Shown piece by piece: positions 28,093-38,950 of a stretch of 64,000 nucleotides of DNA. Source of the stretch: Leuctra nigra (taxonomy: Eukaryota; Arthropoda; Insecta; Plecoptera; Leuctridae); NCBI GenBank assembly GCA_934045905.1, contig OW203761.1, forward strand, positions 33,034,964 through 33,098,963, written 5' to 3'. The position numbers and the translations under genes were made by a program. The notes under the pieces were generated by a model. That model worked only from the letters and a program-made list of their open reading frames with translations. It did no database searches and was not told the DNA's origin. Position 1 is the first letter of the stretch. Every line of letters starts with the position of its first letter.

Positions 28093-31000
28093 GATCAAGA
28101 TAGGTTTTAAAAGGGGTGTAATTTCACGTTTTTCACGGCCCTCTAGCTCGCAAACGGCTTAACATATTGTTCCCTAATTTGGTATATGTAGTGGGGTGGG
28201 CCATAGCTCGAAATTAAGATATATCGCAACAATGTGAGATTTTCCAATTTTAAGATCCAGTAGGCCGAAAATGCCATGTTGTTGCTTACAGTAAAAGTGG
28301 TTGGTCTGCTCCTCAGTTTATTATGCATTTACGGTATGTTGAGTGAGTGTGAGTGTACGGTACGATTTGGCTGGGTGGAGCGACCGCTCCACTAGATTAG
28401 CCCATTTTGCATAAAATTATTGACATCATTTTCGTTACCTTCCTCCCTAATTAGTTGATGAAACAAAGAACCGTTTTTAGGCAAGGTGCAAGCTTACAAG
28501 AACAAATTGCAACACAACAATTGATAGTATAAAAAACACATCATTACAATTTTAAACAACACCTGTCTCTGTCAGCAGCAATAGGTATTTGGAAGCATTT
28601 TGAAAACAGCCAGAACGTGTTAAACACATAACTTTCTTTAAGATTTTGTCCAGCATCCTATTGAAAATGAAATGCAAATAGTATGATAAATCCATTCATG
28701 TGTGTTATGTATCCATTCACTTTCATCCTTTGGATTTCATTGAAAGTTGTTGGTAGCACTGAAAGCAAAAATCGATTAAACACCTGTTAAGGTTCGAAAA
28801 GGTTCGAAAAGGTTCGAACACTTCAAGGTTCGGTTCGAGGTTCGGTTCGACTTGAAAAATCAAGGTTCGCACAACCCTAGTTATTAGCATTGTTGGTTTA
28901 TTCTTTCAATTTCCCTTTTTATGTCACTCACAATAGTCAAGAAATGTGAAGAAGCTCGTTGTTTACTGATCAATTCACTTCTCAATTAACATTTATATAA
29001 GTGATCTAACTGTAATTTTGATGAACTTGATGATAAATAAAAATAATCTAGGTTTGTTACTTTCATCACCCACAGTGGAGATTATCCAGACCAACCCGCA
29101 GATGTTTGCGGAGAGTTTAACCGCACCGCCAACGCCTGGCAGTCATCTACGTCGCTTGTCGGAGATCTCCATGCAGAGTACAATATCCGGCCACAATGAA
29201 TCTTTACCTATGCAAACTATTAATGCCTGTAAGTTACCTTAATGTTTCACTTTTGCCACCAGACCATCCAATTAGCTCACATAAATGAACCCAATTAATT
29301 CTGACATGCTCTCATTTCAATGATATCTGTTAATCCTCAAGTGAATTCCTATCTGCTTCCAGTAACGCAGAAGTGGTGGGGAACAAAGCGCCTGGACTAC
29401 GCTCTCTACTGTCCCGATGGTTTGGCCAACTTTCCGACCAACGCGCTGCCGCATCTGTTCCACGCCAGCTACTGGGAGTCTTCGGACGTCATCGCATTCA
29501 TCATACGTCAGATGGGTCGCATCGAGCTGAACCTCTCCATGGGCGGTGACGACCGCGATATGACCAGCTTCAGTCCGAGCCAGCCCAGAGAGAAGTGGAC
29601 CAGGAAGCGGACTTCTGTCAAAGTCAAGGTACACAAACAAAACACATGCAAAATGCTACTTGAGTTTGAGCTGAAGTGCCAAGTTAAGGCTCCTGCTCAA
29701 TTCAGACATTTTTCTCATTTGTAGGGACTGGATAGAATATGATAAACAATTGGAAGTGGGTGTACACCCACTTCCAATAGTTCCTTTACCGGTTTCCCAT
29801 AAACCAACATGGGGATTTGACCGGCTTCTATTGACGCTGACCTTACAGTGGTGGAAATAAGATTGTTGTATTCTGCCTCTCCCTGATCTATCATAAACAT
29901 GTTTTTATATGGAGCAGAGAGAGATAGCCAACCAACCAACTAACTTCCACGCTTGTACATGGGGTACAATATATATGTAATATAATATAAACTAATAGGG
30001 TTGGGACTTGACATCGATTTTTCGATTTGACATCGATGTCGAATGATATTTTGAGTTTCTATTCGACATCGATTTGAATTGTTTAATCAAATAATCGTTT
30101 GACATCGTTTAAAAAAATCCGAGAATTTGCGCGCAGTATGGTAGAACTGGCAACAGTGCAACGTGCCCCTCAAGATCAGCTGAGTGGCCTGCTTCCGTCC
30201 TTCCTGCATACGGCGTGTGCAGTTGAGGGTGGGTTGGTCAGTTGTCTTTTGCCATTCATTGTCATTTTTTGTCTTTTGTTGTCATTGTTTCCACGCAAAA
30301 AAAAATAATTGTGCAAAGTGTTTGGATTTGAAGTGAACATAACGGGCAACATTGCTAAAGGATGTTGAATGCAGACAATGTTATGCTTCACGGGATATAT
30401 TCCGGCAACATGTCTAATAAAACCATGAATTTGCAACTGGATTTGCAACAAATTTTTTTCATTAATTGTTCCCTTTTACATAAATAAATGGTGTAGTTTA
30501 TTTTAAATGAAAACATTACTTTCAATCATTTCCTCGACATTTTTTGCCGCGAGGGGAGTGTGAGAGGGACATCTCTCGCGCTAGGAACATGGCCTTGGGC
30601 AGACGCAACTGCAGTATTGCCAAATTTTGCCGTAATTATTTCGATATGGCTTATTATTGGCTCATTCCATTCTACTTCACCCAAAGTCGTTGCGCCTAGA
30701 ATTTTGATTTTTTTTATATTTTGCACAGTTGTTCCTACATATAAGCTGATATCAAATCTCTAGTTTAAGTTCGTTTCAAGTCGGCGTACTCAAATTACGT
30801 GTAATTAAAGATGGCGCGGACGGGAAAATCAGTGTTTTTAAGCTTCCAGGAGAAATGCTGCCATTTCCATACTATTCAAGTTAACAGAACGATCTTTACG
30901 GCGTTTTGTTCATAAAAGATCGGTCTATAATTATGTTTGTTACAATTTTGCTGTATATGGAACCCTTCATAATGTAATTTGCCCTCAAACTTTGACTAAA

Positions 31001-34000
31001 ATTCTTAAATTTTTCCAATATTTGAGGCATGATTATGAATAGAAGGGAGTGATGGTTCAAACACCCAATTTTATTTTAGTTTCACCTTATATGTAAGAAT
31101 AGATTTTCACACTTCAATGTTAGTTTTTATTAATTGTTTTTTACCAAAAAAAAGTCAAAACCCTAAAAAGTACCATTTTTGGTCGCATTTTCCTCAGGTG
31201 GGGGACCAGATAAAAATTTGCGCTCAACGGCAAAATAACCAGCATTACTTGATGTATAATTGCTGCTAGTTTGGACTTGTTTTTTTAACGGGTGTGGAAA
31301 TGAATTTTCGCGTGCATTTCCAGGTGCGAAAATGCATTTCCGCACCCGTTAAAAAAACAAGTCCAAACTTGCAGCAATTATACATCAAGTAATGCTGGTT
31401 ATTTTGCCGTTGAGCGGAAATTTTTATCTGGTCCCCCGCCTGAGGAAAATGGGACCAAAAATTGTACTTTTTAGGGTTTTGACTTTTTTTTGGTAAAAAA
31501 CAATTAATAAAAACTAACAATGAAGTGTGAAAATCTATTCTAACATATAAGGTGAAACTAAAATAAAATTGGGTATTTGAACCATCACTTCCTTCTATTC
31601 ATAATCATGCCTCAAATATTGGAAAAATTTAAGAATTTTAGTCAAAGTTTGAGGGCAAATTACATTATGAAGGGTTCCATATACAGCAAAATTGTAAATA
31701 ACATAATTATAGACCGATCTTTTATGAACAAAACGCCGCAAAGATCGTTCTGTTAACTTGAATAGTATGGAAATGGCAGCATTTCTCCTGGAAGCTTAAA
31801 AACACCGATTTTCCCGTCCGCGCCATCTTTAATTACACGTAATTTGAGTACTCCGACTTGAAACGAACTGAAACTAGAGATTTGACATCAGCTTATATGT
31901 AGGAACAACTGTGCAAAATATAAAAAAAATCAAAATTCTAGGCGCAACGACTTTGGGTGAAGTAGAATGGAATGAGCCTATTACGATGTCAAAACTCAAA
32001 ATTATTTCGATTTGATGTCGTAATTTTCAGTTTGACATCGATTTAGCAATTAAAATCAAATCCCAACCCTATAAACTAACATACATAGATATGTATACAT
32101 ACATACATACGGGTGGCGCAAAAAAAAATCCCCCTGATTGAGAGGTCACTATATCGAAACAATTATAGATAGGATTCTGAAATTTGTACACATATTAGAA
32201 AACATAACAGCTGTAACTTTTTTCCGTCTCTCAGCGAACTCAGCGAAACTCAGCGAAAAATCTTGGACTCACATTAGACAGCCATTTGAACTTTTCTGAC
32301 CATGTGAACAGAATGTGTGGGAAAGCTTATGGCAAATTGAAAACACTCCAGAGAGTAAAGCAGATTTTGCCGAGTGGGACTAAATCCAGATTGGCAGACG
32401 CACTCGTCCTATCTCAGCTGAGCTATGGGGATGTTATCTATGGTTCTTGTATATCCAACCAAGATAGTAATAAAGTACAAAAAGTGCAGAATGCTTGTGT
32501 CAGATTTGCTTTAAATGTACAGTTGAGACAACGTATTACTCCATTTCTGAGAGAGCTAAACTGGCTTGATATGAAATCCCGACGATTATTGCATTTATGT
32601 TGCGTAACGCACAAAATTCTTACCACTGGACAGCCAGAATACCTCAAGAAGAAGCTCATCCAACGGAAGGACTGCCATACACGGACAATAAGACATTCGA
32701 ATCAGCTTAACATCCACGCTCATAACTGTCAGAAATTCAAATCATCGTTTACTTACTCTGCCGCTTCAACATACAATACAATATCAGAAAAATTCCAAGA
32801 CCTCAAATTGCCATCGTTTAAAGTTTTAAACACAACCTAAAGAATTTTCTACTTCAAGATAAAGAATAACATCAAAATAGCCACAACACAGCAGAAGAAC
32901 AAGCAGCACAAGTACACCTACGACTTTAAATATTATGCTTTTATTATGTATTAGTAATTTTCTATCTTTCTTTTATAATATTTAGATTTAGTTAAGATTT
33001 AGTTAGTTGGTTACATGGAAGATCAACAGACACAATAGTGTATTTCCTGTTGAATGTTCGCCATTTTGTTTATCATGCAAATAAAGATAATTGAATTGAA
33101 TTGAATTAATGTTTTTGAAACTTGCACATGTAAAATTTTGGTATGTTATCTAAATATGTGTACAAATTTCAGAATCCCATCTCTAATAGTTTCGATATAG
33201 TGACCTCTCAATCAGGGTGATTTTTTTTGCGCCACCCGGTATGTACACTCCCCCAAATAAATAATAAACGGTACTCGAAAGAAAATGAATTGGCTGATTA
33301 AGGTTTGATGGCATCATCCCATAAAGTCAGTGCTAACGCATTATCTAACTCTTTTAGGTGAGCTCTGATTTCATTGATAATAACAAGGATTGATTGTCAA
33401 GGAACCGGCCCAGTAGCCAATACGTTTTGTACCAAGTACCGTTTATTATTTGGGGGAGTGTACATAACTGTCTATGTAGTTATGTGTACTACATAGACAG
33501 TAATGTACTACATAGTACATATAGTACAACATAGTACACATAACTACATAGTAAGTTATGTAATACAGTGGTGACATGTATAGACAGTTATGTACTACAA
33601 CTACATAACTACATACATAGTAGTGACAAAATTGAGGCATTTTCACTAATTTGTTAAGTGAAGTCAATAAGTTGAAAGAAAAGTTTAGTTCAATCTCTTG
33701 AAAGAATGATTATATTTTTCTTCTTTGAAGTATACGCTCAGTTATTTTTTTCTTCCCACAGAATGTTGCTGCCAATCACCGAGCAAATGATGTGATAGTG
33801 CGAGAAGGAGCAAGTCAAACTGTAGTTGCAAGATTCATGTATGGACTTCTTGGCTTAATCGCATTGACAGGTAACGCATTAATCAGTTTCTTTGCTAGTA
33901 GTTAAATGTTCTTCCGTTCCTTCCATGAACAGTACCTTCTTCCCCGTGGTGCTAAATTCAATAAAATCTATGAATGTATGTACCTGTCTACCTACCAACA

Positions 34001-37000
34001 TTACTGCATACAAAATCTCCAGACAAAATCTGTAGATATTGTATTATCTACATTATTATGTAGTATTATTAGTATTATTATGTTATGTTTATGTTAATTG
34101 ATGCTGTGAGTGTAACTAGATTAATTGGTTTGAAGAGATGAAGGAGGAACAACATCTGATCTCTGTTACAAGTATAAATATTACAAAATCTGAACATTCT
34201 TTTAAAAAATTCTAGTATGATTAATTTTGAAATTTAAATTTTTGAAATGTTTGAAATGTCTTTATGTTTTAGGTGAGAAAGTGGACATACATGTGATGAA
34301 AGACCCACCTGCTGGCGAATGGATCTTCCAGGCAACAGAAGTGACGGATAAAGCCGGCCGCATCACTTACACATTCCCTACCGATCAGGCGCTCGGCTAC
34401 GGTCTCTACCCACTCAAGATGGTGGTCCGGGGCGATCACACCTCCGTTGACTTCTACATGGCAGTCGTTCCACCCAAGACAGAGTGCGTTGTCTTTAGTA
34501 TAGACGGCTCATTTACTGCGAGCATGTCGGTCACAGGGCGCGACCCCAAGGTTAGTTTCATTTCATTTTACTAGGTATGAGATAAACTTATACCTAATTA
34601 CCACTCAAGGAAAATCTTTTCATATTGCAGAACTGGTATTTATTCACATTTACCTATCTGAGGTTATCAGCAAAAACCATATTTCAATCATAATAAATTT
34701 AAATTCAAATTCATAAGTAATTGTGATTATTTTCAGGGATGGACCAGATGATTCAAGCCAATCAACTCATTTATGAATACATTAAAATGACTTAAATCTG
34801 AATAGATCATTGCAATCCAACGAATCCATTGTCATGGGTTCGATACCCACTGGCGGCTGATATTCAGTTACGTTGCTCTAGCTGAGGACATCCTAGAAAA
34901 AAACCTATTATCCAATAATATAATTTATTATAGAAATAAGTCACATGTTATCAATATCGAGGAACTATTTGAATGCAAGTAACTTTTACTTTTAAAAGTA
35001 AATAATACTGGAACATTCTTGTACACTCCCCCAAATAATAAACGGTACTCGAAAGAAAATGAATTGACTGATTAATGTTTGATGGCATCATCTCATGAAG
35101 TCAGTGCTAACGCATTATCTAACTCTTTTAGGTGAGCTCTGATTTCATTGATAACAACAAGGATTGATTGCCAAGGAACCGGCCCAGCAGCCAATACGTT
35201 TTGTACCAAGTACCGTTTATTATTTGGGGGAGTGTACCTAAATTGAAGAGTTAGTTAACATTATTTTCCAGGTCATAATTAATGACTGTTGAGTATTAAT
35301 GTAATGGAACATGCTCATGACCAAGTGTGTTTCCCCGCAGGTGCGTGCTGGTGCAGTTGACATTGTCCGCCACTGGCAGGAGCTGGGATACCTGATAATC
35401 TACGTGACGATGCGTCCAGACATCCAGCAACACCAAGTCGTGTCGTGGCTATCGCAACACAACTTCCCTCACGGCCTAGTCTCGTTTGCCGACGGTCTCT
35501 CGACTTCGCCGCTCGGACACAAAGCCGCTTATCTCAAGACTCTGGTCGAGTCGCACGGCTTGGTGATCCACGCGGCATACGGTAGCAGCAAAGACATCAG
35601 CGTGTACCAATCAATAGGGCTGAAGACCAGCGAGATCATCATCGTCGGCAAAGTGTCTCGGAAGCATCACGCTCTTGCGACGGTGCTCATGGAGGGCTAT
35701 GCTGCGCATCTCTCGACTTTGATATCACACGGAGGGTCAAGACCGGCGCAGGGCAATGCTCGAATGGTCATTCCGAGGGGATATTTTGGACTGCCGGGAC
35801 AGAATGCTTCGCTGCGACGCCGCAGGTTAGTGTTGATCAGGGATATCACTTTGTATGTGTTACTAACTTGCTCACTGTTTGTACATGTTTTGTACAGTTA
35901 TTATTCAAAGCATTAACACTCTTATCAGAACTTGAGCAAGGCGTAGTTTTGTGTGTTCACTTTTCAGTCACTTAGTTTGAGTAACTGACTTGACATCATT
36001 AGAGTGTTTGAACATGACACAACGAATAGCCAACTTCCAAAATTAAAACTAGAGCTAGGCAAAATCACATCACCACTGTTAATCTCTTTATAGATTACTT
36101 GCTCAGCTAGCACTATGTCAACTCTTGTGGCCCAAATCAAATGTGAATTGCAATTGTCAGCCTCACAAGCCACGTTCAAGATTTTTATTTTATTTTAAAA
36201 TACAATATGTACTGTAAATAGTTTCAAGTATTGGCAGGGAAGAGCACCCCTAACTGTAGTAAGCCAGTTGCTTTCATTAAACGTGGATGTATTTCAGTAT
36301 GGCCTGTGGGTGCCGGTTGGTATTGGTTTGGGACTTCTCATATGGGTCGCATGGTTGTAGTTGGCATTACTTGAATCATGTTAAATTACCTAATGGTGGC
36401 GAATTCACTAGTAATGGAAACAAATTAACTGTTTTCTATTTATTCGGGCAACTAGTTTTCAATCACATTCCTTGTATAATCATTAAGTATAGTCAGTCGA
36501 TTCTTGCTATACCTATTTGCCAGGTTTCCATTGATTGACAATCAGTAAGTGTCTGTGTTGGCAGATTGTAAATTTAATTTAGAGATGAGCCAGGCATGAA
36601 GTCAGGGGCTGGAAGGGCGCTTATGCTTAGCTGTGCATTGATGCCAAAGGGTTAAGATTTGCAGATCATAAAACACGACTGGGAGCTTGTTAGTAAATCT
36701 CTTGAGCTTGAGCCATTGACAATGGATGAATGCTTATTGTCACTGGATACGGCTTTTGCCGATAGTATAGGTACAGCGAAAATCGACCCACTATAACTGA
36801 AGAGATTTTAAGGACTTTAGACACTGTCTGTTTGTGTTGAACAATAATTAGTAATTACATTATAATTTTGTCGATTCACTTCTATAGTCAGTTTTAATTG
36901 AATTTTCTATATTGGATTACCATTGATTTGTTGAACAGATATCAGAATAATCTGTCCTTAAATTCTCCAATGTAAATATTTCACATACTGGAAAGTGAGT

Positions 37001-37747
37001 CAACCTCGCAGGCGCAAGTTTTCTGCTGATAGGAGCTACTCACTATAGAGCTTGATTCACTTGCTAGGCTGCCAAATGAAGAGTGCTGCTCTGTTTCAGC
37101 AATGACACAACAATGATACCCTCCCCCGCACGCAGCAGTATCTACGTAAAGCGAAAGTACATTAGTCATGTGTAGGCAGGCGTGACATCCCCACATAGAG
37201 CAACATGGTTTTGTAGAACTGTTGGTTGGATACAGTGACCTCCGCTATTTCACTCAATATGGTAACTATCTAGATTTTTGGTTTTCACTTCATACATTAT
37301 ATTGTATTATACATTTCTATCCTGTAGGTTAAATAGGTACCTAACAATTTTTAATTCATTTTTTTACACTTCATTTTGAATGTTTACTTTTATTTCATTA
37401 GACAGCACTTTTATCTGCTTAATTTTTAATAATTCTTTGCAAGATTAGTAGATTTAAAAGCATAAAATATTTCTGAGCACTTTGCTGCAATTTTGATTTT
37501 TTTATACTGTATCCATCACAGTTATTTGCCACCACATTTTCTCTAGCTCACTGCAATGTAAAGCTTTGTTTGTCAATATTTACATTCATCTTACCGTGAC
37601 AAATCCTATGGTTCTGTTGTTAGATCTGCCAAACGAGCCGCGTCTATTCCGTTGGTTGCCGGCGTGACCTCTGCCAGTGTCCGTCGGCCACGTAAAGTCA
37701 CTTCCCGTCCACGTGAGGAGACATCTGACTCAGACCAGCTCTGTTGA
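16264..37747 (+). CDS. rdgB: Retinal degeneration B / PITPNM-type phosphatidylinositol transfer protein, complete, 18 coding exons
   Basis: Exons joined by frame and GT/AG ends: 16264-16341, 17085-17424, 18288-18427, 18514-18631, 18791-19157, 20027-20223, 22327-22425, 22714-23050, 23738-23955, 25179-25386, 25920-26035, 26130-26300, 29076-29228, 29363-29628, 33762-33870, 34273-34550, 35341-35825, 37624-37747 (TGA). Total 3804 nt, 1267 aa; the fly protein is of similar length. Residues 1 to about 260 are a PITP domain starting [20 protein letters not shown], with T60, K62 and N91 at the inositol-contact positions. An acidic FFAT motif EFFDCQD (408-414) should bind VAP on the ER. The DDHD domain keeps D758, D859, H881 and D889; the upstream GDGVG (632-636) lacks a lipase serine. 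A C-terminal LNS2 domain runs from about 1044 (SIDGS) to 1185. By family knowledge it moves PI and PA between ER and plasma membrane and supports PIP2 resupply in photoreceptors. The exon 5 donor (GTTGGC) is weak. Joins are my inference and need transcript support. Confidence 0.95.
17571..18156. mobile_element. hAT-like non-autonomous element, CAGAGCTGGGTAAGT type (586 bp)
   Basis: Lies in rdgB intron 2. Ends are CAGAGCTGGGTAGTAACTTA and its reverse (TAACTTACCCAGCTCTG), flanked on both sides by the perfect 8-bp duplication GCTCTGCA (17563-17570 and 18157-18164). An 8-bp target duplication and a CAG-starting end are typical of the hAT superfamily. No transposase frame remains. Confidence 0.92.
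21176..21690. mobile_element. TACCGGGTGGCGC inverted-repeat element, copy 1 (about 515 bp)
   Basis: This uninterrupted copy lies in rdgB intron 6. Inverted ends extend about 130 bases with some mismatches, including the GCGCCACC terminus, GACCTCTCAATCAGGGGGAT and the ATGTGTACA-containing segment. There is no coding capacity. It is the best available reference for the other two copies. Confidence 0.8.
23347..23560. mobile_element. TACACTCCTGGACAC MITE in rdgB intron 8 (about 214 bp)
   Basis: Ends GTACACTCCTGGACACTGAA and TTTTCCGTGTCCAGGAGTGTAC. It shares the outermost TACACTC with the TGTACACTC family but not the interior. Confidence 0.75.
24241..25135 (+). repeat. Dispersed repeat with a tandem 113-base duplication in rdgB intron 9
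   Basis: The start, GAGCAAGCACCGATACTTTG and ACATCTCCAACC, matches the start of the copy at about 59585 in SSRP1 intron 13. Inside, a unit beginning ATTATGATATAATGTTGGTC at about 24486 repeats from about 24602. Open frames here (for example 24659-25138) follow this repeat and resemble no known protein. Confidence 0.5.
26505..26670. mobile_element. Palindromic MITE with paired CACGTG motifs in rdgB intron 12
   Basis: Near-perfect palindrome: AACACCGGACACACTGTCAA at the left, its reverse at the right, and TCACGTGAC on each side of a short centre (about 26567 and 26589). A shorter relative, with ends AACACGCGACACACTGTCAAG, is at 46145-46206. Confidence 0.8.
26696..28879. mobile_element. hAT-like element with GGTTCGAA subterminal array, carrying a nested foldback element
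   Basis: Lies in rdgB intron 12. Ends are TAGGGGTGTGCGAACCGG and GGTTCGCACAACCCTA, flanked by the perfect 8-bp duplication GTTATTAG (26688-26695 and 28880-28887). Repeats of GGTTCG and its complement fill the first and last 100 bases or so. A second element (27050-28391) sits inside it. Confidence 0.9.
27050..28391. mobile_element. Foldback element, copy 2 (1342 bp), nested in a hAT element
   Basis: One end is a hairpin of two 157-base arms (27050-27206 and 27286-27442) around a 79-base loop, beginning CCATAAAAAACACTCCGTGT. A body of about 950 bases follows, with an ATC microsatellite at about 28058-28092, and the other end is a short hairpin GGAGCGACCGCTCC. The reverse copy at 5232-6280 shows that arms, loop and body move as one unit. 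No protein is encoded that I can recognise. Confidence 0.8.
29740..29940. repeat. AATTGGAAGTGGGTGTACA repeat in rdgB intron 14
   Basis: TTGGAAGTGGGTGTACA is followed at once by its inverse, then TAGTTCCTTTACCGGTTTCCC and ACCAACATGGGGATTTG. A relative in reverse orientation is at about 4640-4725 and a fragment at about 48948-48985 (CCGTTTCCCATGTAATAACAT). Confidence 0.5.
29996..32071. mobile_element. hAT-like element with GACATCGAT subterminal array, copy 1
   Basis: Lies in rdgB intron 14. Ends are TAGGGTTGGGACTTGACATC and its reverse ending CCCAACCCTA, flanked by the perfect 8-bp duplication TAAACTAA (29988-29995 and 32072-32079). TTGACATCGAT and TCGATTT words repeat near both ends. A 1320-base palindrome was inserted at 30659-31978; without it the element resembles copy 2. 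Confidence 0.92.
30659..31978. mobile_element. 1.32-kb near-perfect palindrome (foldback element) inside a hAT copy
   Basis: The two arms are 653 bases each (30659-31311 and 31326-31978) with a 14-base loop. The outer end is GGCTCATTCCATTCTACTTC; the inner end is a hairpin around AACGGGTG and CACCCGTT. Few mismatches were seen by eye. The 4-base TATT at 30655-30658 and 31979-31982 matches the uninterrupted site in copy 2 of the host element and is the likely target duplication. It lies in a transcribed intron. No coding capacity is evident. Confidence 0.88.
32106..33242. mobile_element. TACCGGGTGGCGC inverted-repeat element, copy 2, split by the LINE fragment
   Basis: The left end begins ACGGGTGGCGCAAAAAAA and the right end finishes TTTTTTTGCGCCACCCGGTA. 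The subterminal inverted sequence includes CCCCCTGATTGAGAGGTCAC and ATTCTGAAATTTGTACACAT. The LINE fragment replaced a few bases of the centre as judged from copy 1. The ends next to TA suggest a Tc1/mariner-type element, but the family is not certain. Confidence 0.8.
32222..33107 (+). pseudogene. 3' fragment of a second LINE reverse transcriptase
   Basis: A 184-codon frame at 32286-32840 encodes only the part after the catalytic palm ([15 protein letters not shown] just upstream, then [14 protein letters not shown] and [15 protein letters not shown]). The fragment ends in AATAAAGATAATTG followed by repeats of TTGAA at 33085-33107, typical of CR1/Jockey-type 3' ends. It lies inside the TACCGGGTGGCGC element, on the same strand as rdgB, in rdgB intron 14. 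It is too short to be active. Confidence 0.8.
33242..33464. mobile_element. TGTACACTC MITE, copy in rdgB intron 14 (223 bp)
   Basis: Ends are TGTACACTCCCCCAAATAAA and TTATTTGGGGGAGTGTACA. TA flanks both sides, suggesting a Tc1/mariner-type target duplication. The centre holds the family core GGTGAGCTCTGATTTCATTG followed by ATAATAACAAGGATTGATTG. Confidence 0.85.
34815..34860 (+). other. B-box-like word, possible SINE relic, rdgB intron 16
   Basis: CATGGGTTCGATACCCACTG has the shape of a T-arm (GGGTTCGATACCC). No matching A box or acceptor stem was found, so at most it is a decayed tRNA-derived repeat. Confidence 0.3.
35020..35237. mobile_element. TGTACACTC MITE, copy in rdgB intron 16 (218 bp)
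   Basis: Almost the same sequence and orientation as the copy at 33242, so the two may be recent sister insertions or a local duplication. Same ends (CCCCCAAATAATAAACGGTA) and same core. Confidence 0.85.
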
Positions 37748-38950
37748 CCCGTGCAGTGTCAAGTAACGTAATGTTAATCTTGACTACCTAGTTACTCTGT
37801 ATGTCTATCACTATAACATTATTTTTTCTATGTTTAAAAAATAGATCTGCACTCCAATTTACTTGATGCCAAATAAGAGCAGAGAAAATGCAATGGTTTG
37901 AATAGAATTCAGGACATTTATATGATGTGTACAGTTGAATTTACATCCATGAAGGTGGGAAAATGCTCGTTGATATACCTTATATAAAGTATATAAACTA
38001 CTATTATTGTTACATATTTGTACGTGAAACATGACGCTTATCACCATGAATATTATTTATTTATATTTCTGGTGTTCAGAATTTAAAACTGTTCCTCATG
38101 AACTGAGTACTACATTTATAAATAGTAAATACTGTCGTAGCATAGCAGCAAAGATAAGTGTTTGCTCTCTGGTTACATATGTGATTAGATGTTGTCTCGT
38201 GAGTATTCCTCATTTGTACCAAACCAAAGCCAACTTCAGTTTTACTACAGTACATTCTCTCTAGTTTGTATAGTTCCTGAAGTTCGTGAATAGGAATACG
38301 TAGCTTAGCTGCAATCTGCAAGATTTCGTAGTTGGTAGGTACAGTGGCAGAAATATTTTCCTCCAACGTAGCGGATCTCTTAAGGGGAAATTGGTGAAAT
38401 TAGGAATGAACATATTTCTGTGACTCTACATTTGACAATGGAGCCAAACTACTACTGTTAGCTAAACATAGTTTTGTCGAAACGAATCTGTTGGACCACA
38501 CAATAGAATCAGATCATTCACTAAACTGCAATCCTAGGTTACCAAAGAGCTGCATTGTTTGTTACCTATCCTACTCAATGAAGTACATAGCTGTAGGTAG
38601 GTACTATAGTAGGAACTATGTAAAGGACTAACTTGTCCCTTGAAGCTGTTGTTCCGTTGAATCTCATTTCACTTTTATTAAGAGTTTATTAGAAAGGTGT
38701 GTCTATTCATTCGTGAGAAAATTAATTTTTATAAAAATTTAATAAATAATAAATAGGTATTAGAAATTAAATTATAGTATTCTATTTTCAAAATCGAGTT
38801 ACATAACGTATATAAGTATATATATTTATTGAACTTCAAGAGTTTAAGAAAGTTTTTAGAATAGTTAAGTACATTAAAGAACATTGTTTTTAATTGTAGT
38901 AACTAAAGGTTCTCAAAATGTTTTAACTACTTAAAGATGAATAAATTTTG
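37748..38950 (+). other. 3' untranslated region and flank of rdgB
   Basis: No coding signal follows the rdgB stop. AATAAA-type words occur at about 38740-38755 and 38940, so the transcript could end in this stretch, but the site cannot be chosen from sequence alone. Short open frames here show no recognisable protein. Confidence 0.3.

Noticed and set aside
27408..28103. Plus-strand frames of 96 and 62 codons near 27.4-28.1 kb
   Set aside because: They lie within the foldback element; one ends in an isoleucine run from the ATC microsatellite.
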